From Luteibacter sp. OK325 (lineage in GTDB: Bacteria; Pseudomonadota; Gammaproteobacteria; Xanthomonadales; Rhodanobacteraceae): a stretch of 64,000 bases of DNA. Numbering within the stretch: the stretch's first letter is position 1; each line of letters starts with the position of its first letter. Below the pieces are notes generated by a model. That model did no database searches. It saw only the letters and a list, made by a program, of their open reading frames with translations, and had not been told where the DNA came from. The stretch covers positions 124,001 through 188,000 of the forward strand of contig NZ_QAOX01000002.1 in the NCBI RefSeq assembly GCF_003050935.1, given 5' to 3'. Made by a program: the position numbers and the translations under genes. Of this stretch, positions 1-7,596 are shown in pieces.

Positions 1-730
1 ACACGGACACCTGACCGCTGACGACCGTCACCTGCGCGGCGCCGTCGCTGCGCTGTACATCGAAGACGGTGCCGACATCGTCGATCTGCTGGCGACCCAC
101 CGTGACCTTCATCGGCCGGGCGGCATCCTTGCCGATGTCGAACGAGGCACTGCCCTGGACCAGTTCGATATGACGGGCAGCGGTATCGAAGCGGACGACC
201 ATGGCGCTTTGCGGCGAGAGTTGCACGACGGTGTCGTCGTCGAGCGTGACCTCGCGAACATCGATGCCTGCGGCGTAGCGGATGCCGGGCTCGGCGGGTG
301 ATGGCCAGGTGGCGGTGAGGCTGCCGCAGGCCAGGAGGACGGTTGCTGCTGCGGCTGTCCAGCGCAATACCCTGGTTCGACGTTGTCGCGGTCTGGCATC
401 GCCGATGAATCGGCTCCCACCAACAGCATCCGCACCTCCTTGTGGGAGCCGATTCATCGGCGATGGGTGCTCGCCAAGAACACCAGCCCGCAGCGCAACC
501 ACCGCACTCTCACTCCCGGCAAGCTCCCGCAACTCCTCCAACGACATCTCCTCCGCCGCCGTGGCCGCCCGCAAATCCCCATGCATCTGCGCCATCGCCA
601 AGTACTCCGCCACGTGCTCGGGCGAGCGGCGCAGCCAGCGCATGAACTGCGCCTGCGTGCGCGCATCGGGCGCGTCCTGCATGTCGAGGTACCAGGTGGC
701 CGCTTCCTCGGTGAGGCGCCGGTCATTCAT
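1..730 (-). CDS. FecR-type anti-sigma regulator (partial, C-terminus off window)
   Basis: The frame from the ATG at 730 stays open to the left edge (243 codons seen). Residues about 5-50 resemble the cytoplasmic DUF4880/FecR N-terminal domain (TEEAATWYLDMQD, FMRWLRRSPEHV), a hydrophobic helix lies near 117-135, and a FecR periplasmic domain follows (LDDDTVVQLSPQS, DVGTVFDVQ, VVSGQVSV). Such proteins span the inner membrane and control a partner ECF sigma factor in response to an outer-membrane receptor. The start overlaps the sigma gene stop by 8 nt (ATGAATGA), so the two are translationally coupled. A 24-bp perfect inverted repeat sits in frame within codons about 89-112, between the cytoplasmic domain and the membrane helix. 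Confidence 0.85.
   Translation of the reverse strand, partial: MNDRRLTEEAATWYLDMQDAPDARTQAQFMRWLRRSPEHVAEYLAMAQMHGDLRAATAAEEMSLEELRELAGSESAVVALRAGVLGEHPSPMNRLPQGGADAVGGSRFIGDARPRQRRTRVLRWTAAAATVLLACGSLTATWPSPAEPGIRYAAGIDVREVTLDDDTVVQLSPQSAMVVRFDTAARHIELVQGSASFDIGKDAARPMKVTVGRQQIDDVGTVFDVQRSDGAAQVTVVSGQVSV
397..465. repeat. REP-like inverted repeat inside fecR
   Basis: Arms 397-420 and 442-465 are perfect 24-bp reverse complements (CATCGCCGATGAATCGGCTC and continuing) around a 21-nt loop. The same palindrome family recurs at 10581-10790, 18021-18043, 28073-28096, 33378-33458 and 40545-40570. Here it is read through in frame as part of the FecR-like protein. Confidence 0.9.
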
Positions 731-1241
731 AACGTGCCATCCCTTGCCGACACGCGGCCAATCCCTTGACGATGTACTTCTTGACCATGTTCGACGAGAT
801 CGAAAGCCGCTCACCGATCTCCCGGTAGGAGAGGTCGTCGCGGTAGTGCATCACCAGCACGGCGCGGCATTTAGGCGACAACCGGCCGATCAGGGTGGCC
901 AGCCGCTGGCGACGCAGCGCTCGATCGACGTCGGCACCGGCGTGGCATGGCGTCGCCAGGCGTTCGATCACTTCTTCGAGGCCCTCGCTGCTGATGGGCG
1001 CGCGCTGTTGCATCTGCGCGTGCTCCTTGACCAGGTTGGCCGCAACGGTGAACAGGTACGCCTCGGGGTTGCGCACCGCACCGGCGCTGGCATCGCCCGA
1101 GCGGAGCAGACGCAGGTAAACCTCCTGCACGAGGTCCTGCGCGTCCCAGCGATGCGAGACACGGCGAAGAAAATAGTTGGCGAGGGTGGGCCCTTTGTCG
1201 GCCAGCAGCCGCGCCCAGCTTTGCGGCGTCTCGGCGGACAC
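723..1241 (-). CDS. ECF sigma factor, FecI-like
   Basis: 172 residues, typical for an ECF (sigma-70 family) factor. Region 2 is seen near residues 20-90 (FLRRVSHRWDAQDLVQEVYLRLL) and region 4 near 110-165 with a helix-turn-helix (LSPKCRAVLVMHYRDDLSYREIGERL). It would direct RNA polymerase to iron-uptake or similar surface-signalling promoters. The start is GTG with a CTGGAG ribosome site 7 nt upstream. Its stop overlaps the ATG of the FecR-like gene, as usual for FecI/FecR pairs. No TonB-dependent receptor is visible, but it may lie beyond the left edge. Confidence 0.9.
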   Translation of the reverse strand: MSAETPQSWARLLADKGPTLANYFLRRVSHRWDAQDLVQEVYLRLLRSGDASAGAVRNPEAYLFTVAANLVKEHAQMQQRAPISSEGLEEVIERLATPCHAGADVDRALRRQRLATLIGRLSPKCRAVLVMHYRDDLSYREIGERLSISSNMVKKYIVKGLAACRQGMARYE

Positions 1242-1294
1242 GTCGGCTCCAGGGGGATGCCGAGAGGCTAGGGGCCGAATGTTGCAACTTTACG

Positions 1295-1325
1295 TCAAGG
1301 CCGCGCGGGAGCCGCGCGGCCTTGA
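1295..1325 (-). terminator. Strong GC hairpin downstream of the 118-aa secreted protein gene
   Basis: Perfect 14-bp stem (1295-1308 and 1312-1325) with a 3-nt GAG loop, between the 3' end of the 1360-1716 gene and the start of the sigma gene. It lacks a good U-tract, so it may act as a weak terminator, an mRNA-end stabiliser, or both. Confidence 0.5.
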
Positions 1326-1359
1326 TGGATCATCGTGGCGAAGGTCGTTGCCGGAGCGA

Positions 1360-1716
1360 TCAGCTACCGGTCGCGCACTTGTCGTTCTCGCACGCGAAGT
1401 CGACTTCCGCGCCCTTGCCGACCGTCAGGCTGATCTTGTTTCGGGTGTCGAGCACCTTGCCGTCTTTTTCGAGCGTGACGGTATAAGTCCCCATGGGGAT
1501 CGGCGAAATCTTGTAGCGACCGCTGTCGCTGATCGTCGCGTGACGCTGTGCGCCCGTATCGCTCTTGGCGGTCACCACGCCGCCGGCCGGACCCTGGCCA
1601 AACATGCTCGCGGTGGTTCCCTGGGCCTGGACAGGCGCGGCCGCCGTGGCGAACAGGGTCACGGCGACGGAGGTAGCGACGCCCAACAGGAACGCGCGAT
1701 AGCCGATGCTCTTCAT
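1360..1716 (-). CDS. Secreted carboxypeptidase-regulatory-like domain protein
   Basis: 118 residues with a clear signal peptide (positively charged start, hydrophobic core, cleavage near APVQA-QG at about residue 32). The mature part resembles one beta-sandwich repeat of the carboxypeptidase regulatory-like / TonB-receptor plug-proximal type (GGVVTAKSDTGAQRHATISD, YKISPIPMGTYTVTLEKDGK). Two Cys near the C-terminus (FACENDKCATGS) could form a disulfide. A strong AAAGGAG site precedes the ATG. It lies upstream of the sigma/FecR genes on the same strand but is separated by a hairpin, so co-transcription is uncertain. The specific function is not recognised. Confidence 0.7.
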   Translation of the reverse strand: MKSIGYRAFLLGVATSVAVTLFATAAAPVQAQGTTASMFGQGPAGGVVTAKSDTGAQRHATISDSGRYKISPIPMGTYTVTLEKDGKVLDTRNKISLTVGKGAEVDFACENDKCATGS

Positions 1717-1945
1717 GGAACTCCTTTCTTTCGGACGGTGGGTTGGCCCCTAAGGTTGTATTTCAAGCGGCGTGCGCAAGAAAGTACCCCTGATGGAAAG
1801 ACTGTGTTGCCCCTGCGGAATCAATGGATGATCACTTCAATGACAAGCCAGCGTCAACGCCGGTCGGCGTGAATCTATGCCAGACTTCCGGCACTTGCCC
1901 GTCCCCACTCGGGCGCGTTCGTAAACCTGCCTCGAGGAACGATAC

Positions 1946-3667
1946 GTGAAGAAACTCATCAACGATCCGCTTCAGGTCGTCAGCGAAATGGTCGAGGGGC
2001 TCGTCCTCGCCGATGATCGCCTGACTCGCATAGCCGGCGAAAACGTCGTACTCCGCCGGGACCACGCAGAGCATGCCGCCTCGGGCAAGGTGGCCCTCAT
2101 ATCGGGCGGCGGCGCTGGCCACGAGCCTGCTCACGCGGGCTATATCGGCCAGGGCATGCTCACCGCAGCCGTGGTCGGTGAAGTGTTCACCTCGCCCAGC
2201 GTCGATGCCGTGCTCGCGGCCATCCTCGCCGTTGCCGGGCCGGCCGGCGTGCTGCTCATCGTCAAGAACTACACCGGCGACCGGCTCAACTTCGGCCTGG
2301 CCGCGGAACTGGCACGCGCCTCCGGCGTGACGGTAGACGTGGTCGTGGTCGGTGACGACGTGGCGCTGGATACCGACGACGGCGCGGTCGGCCGACGCGG
2401 CATCGCCGGCACGGTCCTCGTGCACAAGGTGGCCGGCGCCGCTGCCGAAGCCGGCCTTTCGCTGGCCGAGGTCAAGCGGGAAGCGCAGGCGGCCATCGAC
2501 GCTGTCTTCAGCATGGGCCTGGGTCTGGGCGCGTGTATCGTCCCTGCCGCCGGTACGCCGGGCTTCGAGCTTTCGGACACTGAAGTGGAATACGGCCTTG
2601 GCATCCATGGCGAGCGCGGCGCGAAGCGCGGCACGATCGCGCCGGCTGATGCCATGCTGGACACCTTGCTCGACAGGCTGCTGGAGCGTAGCGGCCTGCG
2701 CGCGCAGGAACGCGTGGCCTTGCTGGTGAACAACCTGGGCGGCACCGCCGTGCAGGAACTCGGCATCGTTGCGCGCCATGCGTTGAAGCGGCTGGAGGCG
2801 GCGAAGATCGAGGTTGCCCTGGTCCAGGTCGGCACCTTCCTCACGGCGCTGGAAATGCCGGGTTGCTCGCTTTCGCTGATGCGCCTGGATGAAGCGCGTC
2901 GCGAACGCCTGCTCGCGCCGGCATCGGCCGCGGCCTGGAGCGTTCCAACGCACCCGGTGACCGTTGCTCCGGCCGTCAAGGCGCGCACGTTGACGCAGAC
3001 TGCCCAGGTGGCGGGTCCGGCATGGACCTCGACCGGACATTCGACGCGCTTTGCCGGCGCGATCCGCGCCGTCACGGGTGCGTTACAGAAGGCCGAGCAC
3101 GAGTTGACCGACCTGGATTCCGTGGTCGGCGACGGCGATATCGGCCTGAGCCTGGCGCGTGGTGCGCGAGGCGTCGAGGCGGCACTGCCGGAACTGGACA
3201 AGGCGCATCCCGCGGTCGCGTTGCAGACGATCGCCTCGGTCCTGCGTCGTGAGCTCGGTGGCACCTCGGGTCCGTTGTACGCGGCGTTCGTGGTGCGCGC
3301 GGCGAGTCACCTCGCCGAGCGCGACGAGGCGGATTCCGCAGACGCCTGGGCGGCGGCGTTCCGTGCAGGGATCGAAGGCGTGCAGGCACTGGGTGGAGGC
3401 AAGGCGGGCGACCGCACCATGCTCGACGCACTCATCCCCGCAGCGGATGCGATGGACGCCGCCGTCTCGCGTGGCGATGCCGCTCCCGCCGTGGTCCAGG
3501 CCGCGATCAAAGCAGCACATGCCGGCGTGGAAGCAACCAAACAGATGCGGCCGCGACTGGGCCGTTCGTCGTATCTCGGCGATCGCGCGCTGGGCCATGC
3601 GGATCCCGGCGCCTTCGCCGTGGCGCTCTGGCTCGAAGCAATCGGCACTACATTCCCAGGAGCATAA
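1946..3667 (+). CDS. Dihydroxyacetone kinase, fused DhaK-DhaL domains
   Basis: 573 residues. The N-terminal DhaK domain (about 1-330) shows GGGAGHEPAHAGYIG and the substrate-binding His at about residue 221 (GLGIHGERG) that forms a hemiaminal with dihydroxyacetone. The C-terminal DhaL domain (about 365-570) carries the Mg-ATP site VGDGDIG with Asp396/398. The single-chain order matches ATP-dependent dihydroxyacetone (glycerone) kinases rather than the three-protein PTS type. The product would phosphorylate dihydroxyacetone to the glycolytic intermediate in the cytoplasm. Start is GTG with GAGGAA 6-7 nt upstream. An OsmC gene follows after 6 nt, so they are probably one operon. Confidence 0.92.
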   Translation: MKKLINDPLQVVSEMVEGLVLADDRLTRIAGENVVLRRDHAEHAASGKVALISGGGAGHEPAHAGYIGQGMLTAAVVGEVFTSPSVDAVLAAILAVAGPAGVLLIVKNYTGDRLNFGLAAELARASGVTVDVVVVGDDVALDTDDGAVGRRGIAGTVLVHKVAGAAAEAGLSLAEVKREAQAAIDAVFSMGLGLGACIVPAAGTPGFELSDTEVEYGLGIHGERGAKRGTIAPADAMLDTLLDRLLERSGLRAQERVALLVNNLGGTAVQELGIVARHALKRLEAAKIEVALVQVGTFLTALEMPGCSLSLMRLDEARRERLLAPASAAAWSVPTHPVTVAPAVKARTLTQTAQVAGPAWTSTGHSTRFAGAIRAVTGALQKAEHELTDLDSVVGDGDIGLSLARGARGVEAALPELDKAHPAVALQTIASVLRRELGGTSGPLYAAFVVRAASHLAERDEADSADAWAAAFRAGIEGVQALGGGKAGDRTMLDALIPAADAMDAAVSRGDAAPAVVQAAIKAAHAGVEATKQMRPRLGRSSYLGDRALGHADPGAFAVALWLEAIGTTFPGA

Positions 3668-3673
3668 GCAAAC

Positions 3674-4162
3674 ATGACGTCACAACCGGTCATCGTCCAG
3701 CCCACCGGGCAAGGTGAATTCCAGGTGCGGGTGAGCGCGCAGGGGCCTTCGTTCTTCGTCGACGAGCCACTGGCCATGGGCGGACTCGCCTCGGGGCCGA
3801 CGCCGTACGACCTGCTTAGCGCCGCCCTGGGTGCCTGCACGGCAATGACATTGAGCTTGTATGCGCGCCGCAAAGGCATTCCGCTGACCGATGTGCAGGT
3901 ATCGGTAACACATCGTCGCGACGCGGTTACCGGACGCGACGCGTTCGAGCGGGCGCTTTACATCGAAGGCACGTTCGACGACGCGCAGAAGGCGCGTTTG
4001 CTGGTCATGGCGGACAAGTGTCCGGTGGGCAAGACCCTGGCCGCCGGAGCGGACATCCAGACGCATCTGGCATCAAAGACCGAGCCGGTGATTCCGAACC
4101 GTCCCTGTGACCAGACCCATCCCGGTGCGATGGTCCAGGCCTGCGAGGAAATGGACGCCTGA
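3674..4162 (+). CDS. OsmC-family peroxiredoxin-like protein
   Basis: 162 residues. It shows the two conserved OsmC cysteines, Cys55 in LGACTAMT and Cys116 in DKCPVGKTL, which reduce organic hydroperoxides in this family. The GPTPYDLLSAALGACTAMTL stretch is typical. It is cytoplasmic with no signal peptide. It sits 6 nt after the dihydroxyacetone kinase gene and is likely co-transcribed, perhaps protecting against reactive products of triose metabolism (inference). Confidence 0.92.
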   Translation: MTSQPVIVQPTGQGEFQVRVSAQGPSFFVDEPLAMGGLASGPTPYDLLSAALGACTAMTLSLYARRKGIPLTDVQVSVTHRRDAVTGRDAFERALYIEGTFDDAQKARLLVMADKCPVGKTLAAGADIQTHLASKTEPVIPNRPCDQTHPGAMVQACEEMDA

Positions 4163-4169
4163 GGGCTTC

Positions 4170-4730
4170 CTATCGATTGCCTTCCTGCACCAGGCGGGTG
4201 AGCAGGTCGATCTGGGCCTGCTGCTGGGCGAGAAGTTGCACAACCTGCTCGTTGCGCAGCGCGTCGAGCTTCTCGTGCAAGGCGAGGATCTCCACTTCGG
4301 CCTTGAGGTTCACTTCGTAATCGTAGGCCGCCATCTCGCGATCCTTCGATGACTGGCGGTTCTGGCTCATCATGATGACCGGGGCCTGGAAGGCCGCCAG
4401 CATGGAAAGCATCAGGTTGAGGAAGATATACGGGTAGGGATCGACGGCGGACCTGCCGAGCAACAGGCTGTTCAGCACCACCCATGCGATCAGGATGGCC
4501 ACGAACACGATGATGAAGGTCCACGAGCCGCCGAAGGCTGCGACCTTATCGGCCAGGCGCTGGCCGTAGGTGGTCTTGGCGTCGATACGCGCGTTGACGT
4601 CTTCGGTGACGGTTACGCGGCGGGTGGCCCGCTCGAGCACACGCCTGGCGGTCTGGTTGAATTTCGCGCCCTCCGTGCCGAACCAGCGTGCGGATGAGGT
4701 CAGGTAGTCAAAAGGCGGTAGATGACTCAT
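4170..4730 (-). CDS. DUF1003 membrane protein
   Basis: 186 residues with two transmembrane segments (about 70-92, SWTFIIVFVAILIAWVVLNS, and about 100-122) separated by the DUF1003 signature DPYPYIFLNLMLSMLAAFQ and followed by APVIMMSQNRQ. The C-terminal third is a predicted coiled coil (LKAEVEILALHEKLDALRNE, LLAQQQAQIDLLTRL). Molecular function of DUF1003 proteins is not established. A GGAG site lies 8 nt before the ATG. It converges with osmC at a 7-nt gap. Confidence 0.9.
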   Translation of the reverse strand: MSHLPPFDYLTSSARWFGTEGAKFNQTARRVLERATRRVTVTEDVNARIDAKTTYGQRLADKVAAFGGSWTFIIVFVAILIAWVVLNSLLLGRSAVDPYPYIFLNLMLSMLAAFQAPVIMMSQNRQSSKDREMAAYDYEVNLKAEVEILALHEKLDALRNEQVVQLLAQQQAQIDLLTRLVQEGNR

Positions 4731-4863
4731 GGGCTGGCTCCGGGCGATGAGGATGTAACGGCATGGGCTGAAATTACCCTCCTGTCAGCGCAATGTCTTG
4801 TCTGTTGGCATGAGGTCGGACGAGAATGGCCGCTTTACGTCCTTCCGTGGAAAGGAGCCCTTC

Positions 4864-5907
4864 GTGGCTACCGTCGTTGCGCAACCCGTCGTCGCCACGC
4901 TTACGCGGTCGGCCATTTTCCTCGTCCTCAAGGTCAATCCGGGTGGCAACGCCGAAGAGGCCGTGCGCTCGCTCTGTGGTGACCTCGCGGGCCTGTTGCG
5001 CGCCGTAGGTTTTCGCGACCTCGATGGGCGGCTCACCTGTGTCATGGCTTTCGGCTCGGACGTGTGGGACCGCCTGTTCGCCGGACCCCGTCCCGCCGAG
5101 TTGCATACCTTCCAGGAGATCAACGGCGTACACCGCGCGGTGTCGACGCCCGGCGACATCCTGCTGCACATCCGCGCGACACGCGAAGACCTCTGCTTCG
5201 AGCTGGCCGCGCAGATCATGTCGCGTCTTGGCGATGCGGTGACCACGCTCGATGAGGTGCACGGTTTCAAGTACTTCGACGATCGCGACCTGATCGGTTT
5301 CGTCGACGGCACGGAGAACCCGCAGGACGCCGACGCCATCGAGGCTGCGGTCATCGGTGACGAGGATGCCTCTTTCATCGGCGGTAGCTACGTGATCGTG
5401 CAGAAGTACCTGCATGACCTCAAGCGCTGGAACGCGGTGCCGGTGGAGGCGCAGGAGCGCATCATCGGCCGGCAGAAACAGACCAACATCGAGCTGGACG
5501 ATGCCGTGAAGCCGTCCTACGCACACAACGTGCTCACCTCCATCGTCGAGGACGGTGTCGAACTGGACATCGTGCGCGACAACATGCCGTTCGGCGAGGT
5601 GGGGAAGGGTGAGTTCGGCACCTATTTCATAGGGTATGCCCGTTCGCCGGCGCGCACGGAGCAGATGCTCACCAACATGTTCGTCGGCAAGCCGCCGGGT
5701 AACTACGACCGCCTCCTCGACTTCAGCACGGCGGTCACCGGCAGCCTGTTCTTCGTCCCGTCGGCAACGTTCCTCGATGGTATCCCCGATGCACCAGCTG
5801 CCCAGGGAAGCGCCCGCAACAATGCGAACGGACAAGACAGCGCGCCGCGCGCAACGGATGGTTCACTCGGTATCGGTTCGCTAAAGACGGAGAACACCCA
5901 TGAATAA
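4864..5907 (+). CDS. DyP-type heme peroxidase, encapsulin cargo
   Basis: 347 residues from a GTG with AAAGGAG 6 nt upstream; a longer frame to 4798 lacks a good site and conserved residues. The DyP signature GXXDG appears as GFVDG at 145-149 with catalytic Asp148, the proximal heme His is probably His221 (YAHNV), and the distal Arg is about 260 (GYARSPARTEQM). After a Gly/Asn/Ala-rich linker, the C-terminus ends in DGSLGIGSLK (332-341), the known encapsulin cargo-loading peptide. It oxidises dyes or phenolics with peroxide. Its stop overlaps the encapsulin ATG by 8 nt, so cargo and shell are coupled. Confidence 0.96.
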   Translation: MATVVAQPVVATLTRSAIFLVLKVNPGGNAEEAVRSLCGDLAGLLRAVGFRDLDGRLTCVMAFGSDVWDRLFAGPRPAELHTFQEINGVHRAVSTPGDILLHIRATREDLCFELAAQIMSRLGDAVTTLDEVHGFKYFDDRDLIGFVDGTENPQDADAIEAAVIGDEDASFIGGSYVIVQKYLHDLKRWNAVPVEAQERIIGRQKQTNIELDDAVKPSYAHNVLTSIVEDGVELDIVRDNMPFGEVGKGEFGTYFIGYARSPARTEQMLTNMFVGKPPGNYDRLLDFSTAVTGSLFFVPSATFLDGIPDAPAAQGSARNNANGQDSAPRATDGSLGIGSLKTENTHE

Positions 5908-6694
5908 CCTGTTTCGCGAACTCGCACCCATCAGCGGTGGTGCCTGGGAGCAGATCGAAGATGAAGCTACCCGCACGCTGAAGGAATACATGGCGGCGCG
6001 CCGCATCGTCGATGTTATCGGGCCCAAGGGCTTTGACTATGCGGGCGTGGGCACCGGTCACACACGTAAGTTCGAATCGTCCGGGAGCGTCCGCGTGAAG
6101 CAGCGCGAGGTCGCGGCCATGGTCGAACTACGCGTGCCCTTTACGCTCTCACGCGAGGATCTCGACAACGTCGCGCGCGGTTCCAATGATCCGGACCTCC
6201 AGCCGCTGAAAAATGCGGCCAAAGAGCTGGCATTCGCCGAGGATCGGGCGGTGTTCGACGGCTACGCCGATGTCGGCATCGCGGGCATTCGCAAGACGAC
6301 GAGCAACAGGCCGATCGCCTTGCCCGCCGATCTGACCGCGTACCCGGTTGCCGTGGCGCAGGCCTTGAACGAACTCCGCCTTGCCGGTGTGAACGGACCC
6401 TACAAGCTGGCCATTGGCGCAAAGGCCTATGCGGACCTCAACGGGGCAACCGATGAAGGCTACCCCGTCTTCCGCGAGCTGCACGCCATGCTCGACGGCG
6501 GCATTGTCTGGGCGCCGGCTATCGAAGGTGGCGTGCTGACCACGGCCCGTGGCGGCGACTTCGAACTGCACCTGGGGCAGGACGTATCGATCGGCTATGA
6601 CTCGCACAACGGATCGCACGTGACCCTGTACCTGCAAGAGACCTTCACCTTCCTGCCGCTGACCACCGAAGCGTCGGTGAACCTCACGGCCTGA
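5900..6694 (+). CDS. Encapsulin shell protein, family 1
   Basis: 264 residues with the HK97-like family 1 encapsulin pattern: N-terminal MNNLFRELAPISGGAWEQI, then E-loop region KFESSGSVRVKQREVAAMVE, and the C-terminal SIGYDSHNGSHVTLYLQETF. Proteins of this size form T=1, 60-subunit shells about 24 nm across. The N-terminal helix forms the inner groove that binds the cargo peptide present on the upstream peroxidase. The ATG overlaps the peroxidase stop (ATGAATAA). Role: protein compartment for oxidative-stress chemistry in the cytoplasm. Confidence 0.96.
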   Translation: MNNLFRELAPISGGAWEQIEDEATRTLKEYMAARRIVDVIGPKGFDYAGVGTGHTRKFESSGSVRVKQREVAAMVELRVPFTLSREDLDNVARGSNDPDLQPLKNAAKELAFAEDRAVFDGYADVGIAGIRKTTSNRPIALPADLTAYPVAVAQALNELRLAGVNGPYKLAIGAKAYADLNGATDEGYPVFRELHAMLDGGIVWAPAIEGGVLTTARGGDFELHLGQDVSIGYDSHNGSHVTLYLQETFTFLPLTTEASVNLTA

Positions 6695-6706
6695 CCGTTC
6701 GGCGAC

Positions 6707-7396
6707 CTAGGCTTTCTGCAACGTGGCCATCAAGGTGAGCAGCGCCTTGGCGGTCACGGTCGACGATGCCGGGTTCTGCCCGGTAATCAGGTGGCCGTCG
6801 GTAATCGTGAAGGGCTGCCAGTTGGCCACCTTCTCGAACGTGCCGCCAAGCCGTTTCAGCTCATCCTCCACGAGGAAGGGCACGACCTTGGTAAGCCCCA
6901 CTTCTTCCTCTTCTTCGTTGGTGAACCCGGTCACCCGTTTACCCTTGACGATGGGCTCACCCTTGTACTTCACGTGGTGCAGCACGCCGGGTGCATGGCA
7001 TACGGTGGCGACCGGTTTGTCCGCGTTGTAGAAGGCCTCGATGAGGGCGATCGACACCGGGTCTTCGGCGAGATCCCACATGGGACCATGCCCACCCGAA
7101 TAGAAGATGGTGTCGAAGTCCTTCTCCGAAACGCTGTCCAGCTTCACCGTATTGGCAAGCACCTTGAGTGCTGCAGGGTCGGCCTTGATACGTGTCTGCG
7201 CCGGGGTCTGGTTGTCCGGCTCGTCGCTCTTCGGATCGATAGGCGGCTGGCCGCCTTTCGGGGACGCTACCGTCACTGACACGCCAGCATCGGTGAACAC
7301 GTAGTACGGCGCGGCGAACTCTTCCAGCCAGAACCCGGTCTTGCGTCCCGTGTTCCCCAGCGTGTCGTGTGACGTGAGCACCATCAGAATCTTCAT
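6707..7396 (-). CDS. DJ-1/PfpI family protein, Hsp31-like
   Basis: 229 residues from the ATG at 7396, preceded by GGAGGT; an upstream in-frame extension is not supported by conservation. The nucleophile elbow is TVCHAPG with Cys133-His134, and Glu25 (WLEEFAAPYY) is the usual third residue. The AAPYYVFTDAGVSVTVASPK start and ITGQNPASSTVTAKALL end match Hsp31-like type 1 glutamine-amidotransferase-fold proteins. Family members act as glyoxalase III/deglycase-like enzymes or chaperones; which applies here is not visible. It converges with the encapsulin gene at a 12-nt gap. Confidence 0.88.
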   Translation of the reverse strand: MKILMVLTSHDTLGNTGRKTGFWLEEFAAPYYVFTDAGVSVTVASPKGGQPPIDPKSDEPDNQTPAQTRIKADPAALKVLANTVKLDSVSEKDFDTIFYSGGHGPMWDLAEDPVSIALIEAFYNADKPVATVCHAPGVLHHVKYKGEPIVKGKRVTGFTNEEEEEVGLTKVVPFLVEDELKRLGGTFEKVANWQPFTITDGHLITGQNPASSTVTAKALLTLMATLQKA

Positions 7397-7596
7397 GGGA
7401 TACCTCCGCAGCGACCCCCCGCTCGTCACTGTAGCGCCGGTTTTTTCGGGGTGGCAATCATCCGCAGGTATGACCACTCTTCGCAAGATCATCACGTTCA
7501 AACCATCGGGGACGCTTCCAATACCGGGGTTTGCGCATCGGAGACGCTCACAAGCGCGTCGGCAGGCAGGTCTGATCTCCAACGAGGGGTATTGTC

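Noticed and set aside
1832-3040. 402-codon open frame on the minus strand
   Set aside because: It is antisense to the well-conserved dihydroxyacetone kinase gene; long antisense frames are expected at this GC content.
4774-5835. 353-codon minus-strand frame across the peroxidase gene
   Set aside because: Antisense shadow of the DyP gene, which has its conserved motifs and a strong ribosome site.
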